DNA of 64,000 nt from Clostridia bacterium. Lineage in GTDB: Bacteria > Bacillota_A > Clostridia > Oscillospirales > CAG-272. Of this stretch, positions 16,051 through 24,356 are shown piece after piece. The position numbers and the translations under genes are program-made. The stretch spans positions 1-64,000 of the forward strand of contig JAFTSQ010000025.1 in the NCBI GenBank assembly GCA_017467205.1, written 5' to 3'. Under the pieces are notes generated by a model that was given only the letters and a program-made list of their open reading frames with translations, was not told the DNA's origin and ran no database searches. Numbering within the stretch: the first letter of the stretch is position 1; each line of letters opens with the position of its first letter.

Positions 16051-16687
16051 TGCTTGCTCCTCCGAGCTCGTTCTTCATTTTTGCAACTCGCTCGCCGATT
16101 AAGTCCTTGCGGTACTGCGGAAGCGAGCTTGCCGCGAAGATGTCGTAAAGCAGGTCTATTTCGGTCAAGAGCACCAGCCTTATGCGCTCCTGCTCACATC
16201 TTATATCCTCGGCTTTCGAAAGCTCTTCTGTGAGAGCCTCAAGTCTGCCTGAAACACCTTCGAGGGTGTCCTTGGCGGTGGTGAGGTTGTCGGTGAGTGC
16301 AGAGAGCGATGCGTTGGTGCACTCGCCGCTTTCCTTTGCGGTGTCGAGGAACTTGCCGACTACCGTGCTTACCTTGCCGACGGAGGCGGTGAGTGCGGGC
16401 AGAAGTCCGCGCTTGTAGATTATTATAATTGCCACAGAGCCGAAGAACGCAAGGGCGGAGAATATCTCGGTTGCGTGCTCCTCTACGTATCCAAACAACA
16501 GCTCAAAGGCGTTTTTCTCCGCCTCGTCGGGTCCTTTGCTCTCGTCGACGTCGAGCGTGCTTTCGGTGCTTTGTGCGCCATCTTCGGCTATGCCGTTTTC
16601 TAAAGCGTCATCGGCGGCAGAGGCGGGAATCGCCAGAGCGAATATCAAGCTCATACAGATGATAAAAAATGCTATTCTTTTTTTCAT
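16031..16687 (-). CDS. Island exported protein with membrane span and coiled coil
   Basis: This 218-residue protein begins with a clear signal peptide (RIAFFIICMSLIFALAIPASA, likely cleaved after Ala-24). An acidic stretch is followed by a membrane segment (about 75-93, IFSALAFFGSVAIIII) and then a long heptad-like region (about 105-185) rich in Leu, Glu and Lys. The C-terminus would be cytoplasmic. A signal-cleaved, single-span, coiled-coil protein is unusual among virion proteins. It is followed by two overlapping membrane-protein genes and could belong with them in release or envelope interaction. No family was recognised. Confidence 0.55.
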   Translation of the reverse strand: MKKRIAFFIICMSLIFALAIPASAADDALENGIAEDGAQSTESTLDVDESKGPDEAEKNAFELLFGYVEEHATEIFSALAFFGSVAIIIIYKRGLLPALTASVGKVSTVVGKFLDTAKESGECTNASLSALTDNLTTAKDTLEGVSGRLEALTEELSKAEDIRCEQERIRLVLLTEIDLLYDIFAASSLPQYRKDLIGERVAKMKNELGGASNEEAAS

Positions 16688-16699
16688 AGTCTTCCTTCC

Positions 16700-17092
16700 T
16701 TAAATCTCGAAAACCGTTTGCCCGTCGAGCGCGTCACGCAGAGATTTTATCTCTTCAAGCGCAAGAGCGGTACGGCTCTCAAGCTGTTCGATTTTGTTCA
16801 TAAGCTTTCTCAAGGCTTCGGCTGTCGGATATGCCTCGCATAGCTCTGTTCCGCGCTTTTCAATACGCGAGAGCTCGAGCGATTTGCCCATATAATGCAG
16901 CACGGGGGTGTACGTTCCGTCCGGAATGTCCAAAATATCCGGCTGGCACACGCCGCCCTTCACGTCATAAATTCTGCCTGCAAGCATAAGTCTGCCGGCG
17001 GTCTTGCCCTTGAAATAGAGGGCGTTTTTTCTGCCGCTATGGCGCGAGATATCGGCGAGAGTGCCGTCTGTGTTAAATTTCAGCTTGTTCAT
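16700..17092 (-). CDS. Island protein with C-terminal coiled coil, unknown (131 aa)
   Basis: Not recognised. The N-terminal half is beta-rich (KLKFNTDGTLADISRHSG, then GRLMLAGRIYDVKGGV). The C-terminal ~40 residues form a likely coiled coil (MNKIEQLESRTALALEEIK). This is typical of small phage tail or appendage proteins placed after fibre genes. The ATG at 17092 is chosen because AAAGGA lies 12 bases upstream. A start at 17158 would run the frame through a structured RNA element (17120-17186). Confidence 0.55.
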   Translation of the reverse strand: MNKLKFNTDGTLADISRHSGRKNALYFKGKTAGRLMLAGRIYDVKGGVCQPDILDIPDGTYTPVLHYMGKSLELSRIEKRGTELCEAYPTAEALRKLMNKIEQLESRTALALEEIKSLRDALDGQTVFEI

Positions 17093-17119
17093 ATTTATGA
17101 CCATTCCTTTCTTAGTGCG

Positions 17120-17186
17120 GTCGTTTGTCTTCGATTTCCATGAGGAAATTCGTTCCATCCCTCACGGAACGAAAGACACAAACGAC
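17120..17186 (-). other. Predicted three-way-junction RNA inside the island operon
   Basis: In the gap upstream of the 131-aa gene three stems nest perfectly. P1 pairs 17120-17128 with 17178-17186, P2 pairs 17149-17156 with 17166-17173, and P3 pairs 17135-17139 with 17144-17148. P2 and P3 directly abut. No terminator T run follows. It may be a processing site, a translational control element or a packaging signal; the function is unknown. Confidence 0.45.
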
Positions 17187-17221
17187 GAGATTGAAAATTT
17201 ATTTTCAAACTTCTCCCTCCT

Positions 17222-17455
17222 TCACACCGCACTCTCGACAGTGTAGACTCGGCGAATGAGGTCGGGCTCGTCTACGTAGCTTATGACGAGAATTTGATTT
17301 TCCTCAAGCTCGGGCTTTTCGTCATCGACTACGGGCTTGTATCCTGCGAGTGCTATTACCTCCGCCTTCGGATTTGAGTAGCACATTCCCTCGTGGCGCA
17401 GCACGTTGCCGCGATAGTACTGGATTTCATATTGGTTCAGGTATTTTGCGTACAT
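17222..17455 (-). CDS. Island small protein, unknown (77 aa)
   Basis: Not recognised. It is a small acidic protein (MYAKYLNQYEIQYYRGNVLR at the start, then a Glu-rich middle) of the size of XkdX-like phage proteins, but without their motif. It starts 14 bases after the fibre-like gene with an AAGGAA ribosome binding site and precedes the three-way-junction RNA. Confidence 0.5.
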   Translation of the reverse strand: MYAKYLNQYEIQYYRGNVLRHEGMCYSNPKAEVIALAGYKPVVDDEKPELEENQILVISYVDEPDLIRRVYTVESAV

Positions 17456-17469
17456 TTTGATTCCTTTCC

Positions 17470-18687
17470 TTATTCTTTAAGGCGTATGACCGTTTTTGTG
17501 GGAGAGAGGTTGCCTGTCACTAACTCCATTATCGTGTAAGATGGCGAAAGGGTAGGACGCTTGTATCCGTAAGTGCCAATTCTCGTGCTGAGATACGGAA
17601 GGTAATATTCCGCTCCGAGCTCCTTAAGGTGAGCGATGATATCCGCGCTTGTGGTAAATTCGCCGGGCAGAGAGAAATAATAATAGGGCATAGATAAGAT
17701 GTATAGGCAGTACGGATCTGTGTAGATTTCGTTTATGGTAGCCTTTTTTCTGAATATATTTGAGCGTCCGTCGCACTCGGTGTTGCCGTTAATATTCCTT
17801 GAAATAGGGCTGGTGACGATGGTGCAGGTACCGTTGTAGCTGAAGGATCTTATCGTTGGTGTTTCGATTGTCCAATCGACAAGCTCGGTCTCGCTGTATA
17901 GCTTGCCTTTTATAAGATCCATAATGGTGTATCTGAAGCTACCGTCAGGCTTTTCGTAGTAGCCCATCGGATCGCTTGTTGAGTACGAGTAGCTCGTGCC
18001 GACAAACTCCTCATAGGGATCTGAAAAATCACGGATGCCCTCAAAGATTCCAAATCCCTCCGCAAAGACGGTAACGTCGCTCGTGTTTTGCGGGTAGTGG
18101 TAGAGTCCGACGAGTGTCTTGCCGTAAGCGCTTACCGCGCAAAGCCTTGCCGTCGTTTCGCTGTAAATATCCGATGCGGTTATCGGTTCAACCGTGCCGT
18201 CGGAATAGATAAAGGCGAGGGGCGTGTAAAGAATTCCGTCCGTCGGAGTGCCCGATATCAAGGCTCTTAGGGTATATTGAGTGTTCTTTGAAAACTTGAT
18301 ATCCGTATTATCGAAAAAGCACTTTCCGGTAGCCTCACACGGATTGAATGCTATTTCCGACGCGTCCGCGCTATATATGCACGAGGGATTGTTCGCCCGG
18401 CAAAGCGACGAGAATTCCTCGAAGCCGAGAGCGTTATTTCCGTGTATACGAAGCTTGATTTCATATCTTCCCGCCGAGGTTTTTGTTCCCACGTGCTTGA
18501 TTTTCAGAGGCGAGTCGATTGACGGGGTGTCGGTATGCGGGTCGACGTTTCCGTAGATTTCGAAAACCTCAAACTCCTGGCTCACTCTCGGGCTTGGCAG
18601 ATGGACGTTATATTCTCCGTCGGTTTCAATGGTGGTAGGCGGCGGGGTTCTGAATGAGCGCATAAACTGTCTTTTATTCAGCTTCAT
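17470..18687 (-). CDS. Putative tail appendage/fibre protein
   Basis: The 405-residue product has no recognised domain. It is rich in Tyr, Ser, Thr and beta-strand-like segments and contains two short similar passages, FRYTIMDLIKGKLYSETELV (about 300-320) and a SYTIMELVTGNLSPTKTVI-like one near the end. This suggests repeated modules as in virion fibres. The ATG at 18687 is preferred: AGGTGG lies upstream and it starts one base after the stop of the preceding fibre-like gene, whereas an open frame to 18747 has no ribosome binding site. Its place after the hub and N-terminal fibre genes fits a receptor-binding role. Confidence 0.5.
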   Translation of the reverse strand: MKLNKRQFMRSFRTPPPTTIETDGEYNVHLPSPRVSQEFEVFEIYGNVDPHTDTPSIDSPLKIKHVGTKTSAGRYEIKLRIHGNNALGFEEFSSLCRANNPSCIYSADASEIAFNPCEATGKCFFDNTDIKFSKNTQYTLRALISGTPTDGILYTPLAFIYSDGTVEPITASDIYSETTARLCAVSAYGKTLVGLYHYPQNTSDVTVFAEGFGIFEGIRDFSDPYEEFVGTSYSYSTSDPMGYYEKPDGSFRYTIMDLIKGKLYSETELVDWTIETPTIRSFSYNGTCTIVTSPISRNINGNTECDGRSNIFRKKATINEIYTDPYCLYILSMPYYYFSLPGEFTTSADIIAHLKELGAEYYLPYLSTRIGTYGYKRPTLSPSYTIMELVTGNLSPTKTVIRLKE

Positions 18688-18688
18688 T

Positions 18689-19171
18689 TTAATCCACCTG
18701 TACAGAGCGGCTGACGCCCCTCGTGCATCCTTGAACTCTGCCGTCATACCAGAGCATAACAGTGTAATGCTTCATGGGCTGGGGAATGAATATTTCACCC
18801 TCGACGTCGCCTCCGGTGAAGACGAATTTTCCGTCCTCGACGATGAATTCGGTAGGGGTACTGCCGGAGTCAAAGGTCAGCATACAGAAGAAATCCTCGT
18901 CAAAGACCTCGGGCATTTTGACTTCAAGCGTGCTCTTTTCTCCGAGCCTTAAGTCGAGCGAGTGACCGAGGACGATAACGTCCTCCTCGCTTTTTTTGAC
19001 CAAGCCGTCGACGTATGGAAGCTCTGAGTAGGGCGTACTGCCGTTTCCTACCTTGAGCTTTACGTTTCCTCCGGGGGTTCTCTCGACCGCCAGCTCTCCG
19101 TCCCTGACCGTTACGTCGTGCTCCTGCCAGCTTTTAGTGTCGCCTCGCAGATGTTGTATGATTTTTGCCAT
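18689..19171 (-). CDS. Tail-fibre-type protein with Mtd-like N-terminal domain
   Basis: The N-terminal ~60 residues match the short fibre-anchoring module of phage fibres and major tropism determinant proteins: LRGDTKSWQEHDVTVRDGEL, then NVKLKVGNGSTPYSELPYV. The C-terminal half is beta-rich with aromatic residues and ends in the mature fibre (160 aa total). It starts in a TAATG overlap with the preceding gene and ends one base before the next fibre gene. A role as a short tail fibre, or as the adaptor for the longer fibre-like protein downstream, is likely. Confidence 0.65.
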   Translation of the reverse strand: MAKIIQHLRGDTKSWQEHDVTVRDGELAVERTPGGNVKLKVGNGSTPYSELPYVDGLVKKSEEDVIVLGHSLDLRLGEKSTLEVKMPEVFDEDFFCMLTFDSGSTPTEFIVEDGKFVFTGGDVEGEIFIPQPMKHYTVMLWYDGRVQGCTRGVSRSVQVD

Positions 19172-19587
19172 TATCTTCCTTCCTCCTCATCCTCTGCCCG
19201 TTCCTCTACCGTACCGCAATCCACGGGGAAGAGCATTGTATTTTCAAAGAAATATTCGACGGTTTCCTTAAGCGTCATATTTCCTGCCACAAGATACTCG
19301 GCAAAGCTTCCGTCGGTTACGTCCGAGAAGAGCCTTGCGAGCGTGTGCCCTTCCTTTATTCCCGTGAGAATCTCTTCAACGAGCGAGCCTTCGCCGCTTG
19401 CGGTCAAGTCGTCGAGCAGACTGTTGAAGCGCTCGATTATCAGAAGGGGAAGCTTGTCGAACGCCGCCTTCATTTCGGTAGCGCTAAAGCCTCTGCCGCC
19501 GTAGGAGGTCGGCGCGGTCGGCCTCGTTGGCAGGGAGGCGACCCTTTTCTCGTTTACTTCCGAGTCGGTAAATTTTTGTGTTGTCAT
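19171..19587 (-). CDS. Conserved phage structural protein, unknown (138 aa)
   Basis: The N-terminal half (SEVNEKRVASLPTRPTAPTS, then FSATEMKAAFDKLPLLIIER) has the look of a small protein often found just before fibre genes in prophages of gut Clostridia; I do not know a characterised member. The C-terminal part is acidic (VEERAEDEEEGR). The ATG follows GAAAGGAAC. It overlaps the fibre gene by one base (TAATG) and is separated from the hub gene by a strong hairpin. Confidence 0.55.
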   Translation of the reverse strand: MTTQKFTDSEVNEKRVASLPTRPTAPTSYGGRGFSATEMKAAFDKLPLLIIERFNSLLDDLTASGEGSLVEEILTGIKEGHTLARLFSDVTDGSFAEYLVAGNMTLKETVEYFFENTMLFPVDCGTVEERAEDEEEGR

Positions 19588-19611
19588 TCTCTGACCGTTC
19601 CTTTCGTTTTT

Positions 19612-19652
19612 GGCGAGTGGCGGCGCATTGCTTTACTGCGCCGCCGCTCGCC
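19612..19652 (-). other. Strong hairpin between hub gene and 138-aa gene
   Basis: The 16-base arms 19612-19627 and 19637-19652 (GC-rich, one wobble) surround a 9-base loop. On the transcribed minus strand no T run follows, so it is more likely an RNA-stability or processing element than a terminator. Confidence 0.5.
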
Positions 19653-19679
19653 GCTAGTTTTTGCGTTTTGAGTGGTATA

Positions 19680-22376
19680 TCAGTTGTTTTTGACTTTGCC
19701 GCGAACGGTGAAGCGGTAGGCTATCATATACACTCCGATGGGCGAATCGAGCTCCTCGGAATATATCTCTACCTGCTTTTCAACCCATCTCTTTTCCTTT
19801 TCTCTGAAGGCGAGGGTAAAGCTCTCAGCGTTCTCAAAGGAAAAACGGGTAAAATCCATATCCGTAAAGCAGAAGTCGCCGCCGTATATTTGTGCCACCT
19901 CGCTGTATCCTGTGCGGTCGGTCACGACCTCGCCCTTGACTGCGGAGGTGGTGAACATCTTGAATTTCACGGTAAGTGAATTTTTCACCGTGTCCTTGCA
20001 CAGATGCGGCACAGAGCAGCTGTCACGGGCGGTTTTCAGGACGTAGCGCGGGGGGCGTGTCGCAAAATCGTAGAATTCGGGGTGGATTTTTCTTGCGTAA
20101 TAGCCGGCGTACTCCTCGGGGTCGAAGTCGGGCGCGTGGGATATTCTGTCGGGGGCTACACCGCGCTTGTCGTTATTGAAAACGCAGAGCGCGCCGCTCT
20201 TTGTTCCGAAGAATAAAAGCGTTCCGTCCGAATAGATTTCTGATGCGGGATAAAAGCTTCCGCCCTCGCTCTCTCGCGTTCTCTCGACGGCGTACTTTCT
20301 TTCGCCGTCCTTGATGTAGTAAACGAGCTCGTCACCGCTGTATTCGCTCATAACCTCTTCAGTTTCGGCGCGTTTTCCTATCATTTCCTCAAGCACGAGG
20401 TATCCTTCCTTTGCATTTGAGGAATATCTGAATACCGCACGTGAGTCCTCGTATACTCCGATGCCGTTGAGATAGTACCATTCGTACTCGGTGTTCTTCG
20501 TTTCGTGGGTGAATTTTGCGCGAGAGTCGGCAAGATACATTCGCCCATCACACGAGATAACGAGATAGCCGCACCACTTAGCGAGTCTTGCTTTGCCAAG
20601 ATCCTCCGTGAGCAGCTTTGCGTTCACGGTATGCGAGCGGCAGGCTATGCTTCGCTCAAGGTAGAGAGCCTTTTTGTCAAGCGCGCAAAGACCGAGCGAG
20701 GATAAAAATACCGGGTCGTCGAAGAATGAGAGCGAGTCGCCAAGAGCCAAGAACCCGCGGTGAATATACGACACGGGGTATACCTTTGGCACAATATCAT
20801 CCCCGGTTTCGTATGGTGTATGATAGAATATGCTGCCTGCTCCGTCGTCCCCCTCCTTGAATACGGCAAGCGAGTCGCCTGCGGCGAGAAGGGAGCTCAC
20901 TCCAAAGCCGCCCTCGCCGTCACGGAAGTAGTTGAACACTCCGTAATAGGTCGGGTCATTTCTTCCGCTTTCGTTGCGCGAGGAGTAGAAGACCGTGTTG
21001 GGAAGGCTCGGATTGCCCGAGAGGAATATCCGCCCGTCGAAGCTCTCGCAAAGTGTGCATCCGAGGATGGCGCGCTGCGGGTCGGCGGCGTACGACTCTT
21101 CAATATCGAAAAAGTCGGAGCCGCAACCGTTCTTTGAGCGCGCCGAGCTATCGATAACTCCACTGATGACTACCTCGGCGTTCATAAGCGACTCCTTGCT
21201 TTCGACCGTGAATTCATACGCAACTGTAATGCCGCCGACTCTTATAGGGCCGCCGTTCGGCATTATTTCAACGCCGTTCAAGGTAACCGAGTCGACTGCG
21301 CTTGCTCCGCTGAAAACGGGGATTGAGGCGCGCATTCCGTGATAGCTTGTGTGATAGCTGATGCTTGTGTAGTCGAGCTCGTCGTATCCGTCGATTTTAA
21401 GGTAGCTTGCCATATCGAGCGCATAGTTCGGAGCTTCGAGAAAGGCGTTGCCGAAAAAGGCGTCAGCCCCTATCGTCTTAAGCGAAACTCCAAGGTACAG
21501 CGTCTTTATGCGCGCGCATTCGTAAAACGCGCAAGTGCCTATTTCTTCGAGCGTGTCTGGGCAGTATACGTTCATCAGGGCAGGGCAACCGAAAAATGCG
21601 TTCGCGCCTATCTTAACAACACCCTCGGGTATGCTCACGGTTGAGATGTTCGCATTTCTCGCGAATGCCGAGGCGGCTATCTCTCTCACTTGGTAGTCCA
21701 CTCCGTCTATAACGACGCTTCGCGGCAGATACACCGCTCCGACCGCCGCGCTGCCGTCTGTCAGGATGCAGTAGCGGTTGTCCTCGTCTGATATTCTGAA
21801 AACAAGCCCTGCGCTCGCGGCGGCAACGCTGTCGGGCATGCCTATGGAGTACCTTTCGATAAACCTGTTGCTTAAAATATTCCTCTGCTCGTGAGGTGTG
21901 CCGTTCACGTAGGTCGTAGGAATATAGGCGGGAGATGTACTGCCGAGCACTCCCGCTGCACCGTCCGCATCAATTTTCGTGATGGTGTCACCGTCCAAAA
22001 TAAAGAGCGAGTCACCAAAGGAGAAGGCGCGACTGTTGGTGTCCTTGACGGTTGCAACGGGCGAGAGCGATGAGATAGAGTCACGCTCCGCGGTCTTAAA
22101 TCTGTATATATCACTCCCCGCGTGAACGACGGTGAACTCCTCGCCGCTCGAGTTTTTTTGGGCGAATATGCCGTTGATTTTTTTGCCGAAGCGGTATAAC
22201 TCGCGGAAGCCCGGCACGCTTACGAGCACCGCCGCGCCGTCGCCGTCGTAGTCGCGGTACATATTCTCGAGGTACGAGAACCTCGTTTTTGATATCGCGC
22301 TGCCGTCGCCTGTGAAGTCAACGCCGCCCATATCCGAATAGATGCGGCTGTATTCGGTTTTTTGAGATATTGACAT
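19680..22376 (-). CDS. gp10-like tail hub protein with inserted BspA-type LRR block
   Basis: The large 898-residue protein begins with the pattern of podovirus hub or DNA-stabilisation proteins. VDFTGDGSAISKTRFSYLEN and LVSVPGFRELYRFGKK are followed by repeated propeller-like strands (GDSLFILDGDTITKID, RNILSNRFIERYSIG). Residues about 210-315 are three to four BspA-type leucine-rich repeats (SIPEGVVKIGANAFFGC, YCPDTLEEIGTCAF, and another). The propeller pattern then resumes (GDSLAVFKEGDDGAGSIFY, GDSLSFFDDPVFLSSLG). The C-terminus is beta-rich. ATG at 22376 overlaps the tail-adaptor stop (TAATG), and a GTG three codons earlier is possible. The position after the gp4-like gene supports a tail-hub role. 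Confidence 0.65.
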   Translation of the reverse strand: MSISQKTEYSRIYSDMGGVDFTGDGSAISKTRFSYLENMYRDYDGDGAAVLVSVPGFRELYRFGKKINGIFAQKNSSGEEFTVVHAGSDIYRFKTAERDSISSLSPVATVKDTNSRAFSFGDSLFILDGDTITKIDADGAAGVLGSTSPAYIPTTYVNGTPHEQRNILSNRFIERYSIGMPDSVAAASAGLVFRISDEDNRYCILTDGSAAVGAVYLPRSVVIDGVDYQVREIAASAFARNANISTVSIPEGVVKIGANAFFGCPALMNVYCPDTLEEIGTCAFYECARIKTLYLGVSLKTIGADAFFGNAFLEAPNYALDMASYLKIDGYDELDYTSISYHTSYHGMRASIPVFSGASAVDSVTLNGVEIMPNGGPIRVGGITVAYEFTVESKESLMNAEVVISGVIDSSARSKNGCGSDFFDIEESYAADPQRAILGCTLCESFDGRIFLSGNPSLPNTVFYSSRNESGRNDPTYYGVFNYFRDGEGGFGVSSLLAAGDSLAVFKEGDDGAGSIFYHTPYETGDDIVPKVYPVSYIHRGFLALGDSLSFFDDPVFLSSLGLCALDKKALYLERSIACRSHTVNAKLLTEDLGKARLAKWCGYLVISCDGRMYLADSRAKFTHETKNTEYEWYYLNGIGVYEDSRAVFRYSSNAKEGYLVLEEMIGKRAETEEVMSEYSGDELVYYIKDGERKYAVERTRESEGGSFYPASEIYSDGTLLFFGTKSGALCVFNNDKRGVAPDRISHAPDFDPEEYAGYYARKIHPEFYDFATRPPRYVLKTARDSCSVPHLCKDTVKNSLTVKFKMFTTSAVKGEVVTDRTGYSEVAQIYGGDFCFTDMDFTRFSFENAESFTLAFREKEKRWVEKQVEIYSEELDSPIGVYMIAYRFTVRGKVKNN

Positions 22377-23203
22377 TACGCCCACCCGTTCGGAACGTCG
22401 TAGCCTCTGCCTGCCGCGGGTGAGATATATCGCCTTAAAATAGCCATCTCCTCGCGGTAAGCGTTAAGGTAGTATTCCGCCTTTTCTCTGTCGTCGTCCA
22501 GCCACAGATAAGATGCCGTAAGCAAGGGTAGGAGCGTTTCGGTTTCGGTCGGTATATCAAGCTCCTCGTCGAGTGAGTCGACGGTGGGGGATTTGGGCCT
22601 TCTGCGGTAGCTGATATTGACTACGCCCTCGCTTGATTCGGGCAGATAAAGGCGACTGCCCGAAAAACGCGCGCCCTTGATGGCTCTGCCGCGCATATCG
22701 GAGGGGAGCTCGGCGAAAGCAAGAAAGTCATCCGTCAGCTCCGCGAGGTCGAAAACGAGCTCCTCGCCCTTCAGGCGAATGTCCTCGCTCGTGGCGGCAA
22801 AGACTCCGCGATAGACGGAAAGGTCGTATACCGTGTAAAGAAAATCGCCGCGGAACACAAGCTCGTCGCCCTCTGTGGCATAGCCGCGAAAGACCGTCAT
22901 ATTGCCGTCGAAGGAGTATTCCTTGCCGCCGACCGTAAAGCTTCCCGTGCCGCTCACTCTGAAGCTGTAAGTGGACTCCCCAAGCGAGAAAAGATGCACC
23001 TCGCCCGGTGCGTGAGCTATTTTCTTGATATAAAGCGCAGGCTTCGCTTCGGTTGGGGCGAGCCTGACGGTTGAATATACTGCGCGCTCGGTGAAAATTC
23101 GCCTCTGCGCTCGCTTTACCGAGGAAAGAAGTGCTGTGTCCGCTTCTATCTCCTTTTCAAAGCCGAGTGCCGCAACCTCGTCCATAAGTTCTTTTAAGGT
23201 CAT
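22376..23203 (-). CDS. gp4-like head-to-tail adaptor
   Basis: This 275-residue protein opens with the helical pattern typical of short-tailed-phage tail adaptors (LKELMDEVAALGFEKEIEAD, then SVKRAQRRIFTERAVYST) and closes with the matching region (SYRRRPKSPTVDSLDEELDI, then LLTASYLWLDDDREKAEYYL). A beta-rich insert lies between. The adaptor attaches to the portal and carries the hub. The start is ATG 23203 with GAAAGGA upstream; the frame is open further to 23245, but that part overlaps a hairpin and lacks a ribosome binding site. Confidence 0.6.
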   Translation of the reverse strand: MTLKELMDEVAALGFEKEIEADTALLSSVKRAQRRIFTERAVYSTVRLAPTEAKPALYIKKIAHAPGEVHLFSLGESTYSFRVSGTGSFTVGGKEYSFDGNMTVFRGYATEGDELVFRGDFLYTVYDLSVYRGVFAATSEDIRLKGEELVFDLAELTDDFLAFAELPSDMRGRAIKGARFSGSRLYLPESSEGVVNISYRRRPKSPTVDSLDEELDIPTETETLLPLLTASYLWLDDDREKAEYYLNAYREEMAILRRYISPAAGRGYDVPNGWA

Positions 23204-23222
23204 AGTTACAGTCCTTTCGATG

Positions 23223-23252
23223 CGCACCCGCGCAAAATTTCGCACGGGTGCG
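23223..23252 (-). other. Hairpin between major capsid and adaptor genes
   Basis: The 8-base arms CGCACCCG (23223-23230) and 23245-23252, with further GC pairing inside, form a hairpin right after the coat gene. No T run follows on the minus strand. It may set the high ratio of coat to downstream proteins by stabilising the upstream mRNA. Confidence 0.5.
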
Positions 23253-23257
23253 GGGGT

Positions 23258-24319
23258 TTATATGGAGGTAGCGCCCTCAACGGCGGTTTCGGAGTCTACT
23301 GCAAGGATTATATGCTTGTAAGAGCCGAAGCCTACGCCGAAGCGGCATCTGCCGTTCCAGATGTAGTTGCCGGTATGATTGTCTACCCAGCTCGAAACCG
23401 TGAGGGGTACTCTGTTGAAGAACATATTACCCGAGAGGTTTCTGTTAGCCTCGCTCGACATTATCATAACGCGGTTGTCGCTCGTCTGCCAGTTGGGCAT
23501 AACGACGATATTCCAGTTTCCGAACTGAAGGTTGACGTCGTTGTATCCGTTGCCGAGGCTGCCCTCAGAGCCGCAGACCTTCTTTGCGATGGCCTCTGCG
23601 ATGGGGCGGTTGCCGGGGAGGATAATGGTGTCGGCGGTGTAGCCGAGGTATTCGCCGTTTTCGTCCTTCATGCTTCTCATCTTGTAGGTGAGCTCGCCGA
23701 GAGCCTCCTCGAACGCCGCAGTGCTTGCGGTGCGCGCGTCACCGCTACCCGAGGAGAAGATATCACCGTAGAAGTAGTTTGCCTGCGTGCCGGTGGCGGT
23801 AGTGCCGCCGCCGTAAATATGCGAGGAGGAGAAGAGAGGAAGACCGTCGGGAGCGGTGAGGTCGAGAGTAGCCTTTGCAAAGCTGCCGCTTGCGAGCGTG
23901 CCGTTTGCAAGCGCGTACTCGCATATCTTGTGGATAGTCTTGTAGTACGCGCGGGTGAAGTTCTCGGCTCTGCGCTTTGCATCAGCCGCAACGCCGTAGT
24001 TCGCGTCCTCCATCATCTGTGCGGTGATGGTAAACTCCTTCATAAACTGAATATGCTCGATGAACTTGCGATAGGTTTCGGCAATGCTGTCGTTTTCAGC
24101 GCCGTTGCCCTCCTCGGTAGCACTGAAAACGTCAAATTCGTTCTGGCCGATGATGGTTTCGCCGAACTTGTTGCTCTTCTCCACGTTGAAGAGCCAGTCG
24201 CATATGCCGCCCTTCTTGGTGAGAATATCGCTTTCGTGCTCGATTACCATCTTGATGGGGGTTTCGAGCTTGCCTATCGCACCGGGGGTAAGTCCGGAGG
24301 ATTTAGAATAGATTATCAT
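23258..24319 (-). CDS. Major capsid protein (HK97-fold type)
   Basis: This 353-residue protein resembles Mu- and P22-group coat proteins. It has an N-terminal arm, a helical spine (EFTITAQMMEDANYGVAADA, then FTRAYYKTIHKICEYALANG) and a C-terminal half with DTIILPGNRPIAEAIAKKV, NIVVMPNWQTSDNRVMIMSS and the closing GRCRFGVGFGSYKHIILAVD. The spine helix followed by the A-domain pattern fits the HK97 fold. It follows a likely decoration gene and is preceded in the operon by scaffold-like genes, the standard order. The frame is intact with no sign of decay. Confidence 0.75.
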   Translation of the reverse strand: MIIYSKSSGLTPGAIGKLETPIKMVIEHESDILTKKGGICDWLFNVEKSNKFGETIIGQNEFDVFSATEEGNGAENDSIAETYRKFIEHIQFMKEFTITAQMMEDANYGVAADAKRRAENFTRAYYKTIHKICEYALANGTLASGSFAKATLDLTAPDGLPLFSSSHIYGGGTTATGTQANYFYGDIFSSGSGDARTASTAAFEEALGELTYKMRSMKDENGEYLGYTADTIILPGNRPIAEAIAKKVCGSEGSLGNGYNDVNLQFGNWNIVVMPNWQTSDNRVMIMSSEANRNLSGNMFFNRVPLTVSSWVDNHTGNYIWNGRCRFGVGFGSYKHIILAVDSETAVEGATSI

Positions 24320-24356
24320 TTTTTCTTACCTTTCTTTTTTGTGATTGTAAAAGGGG

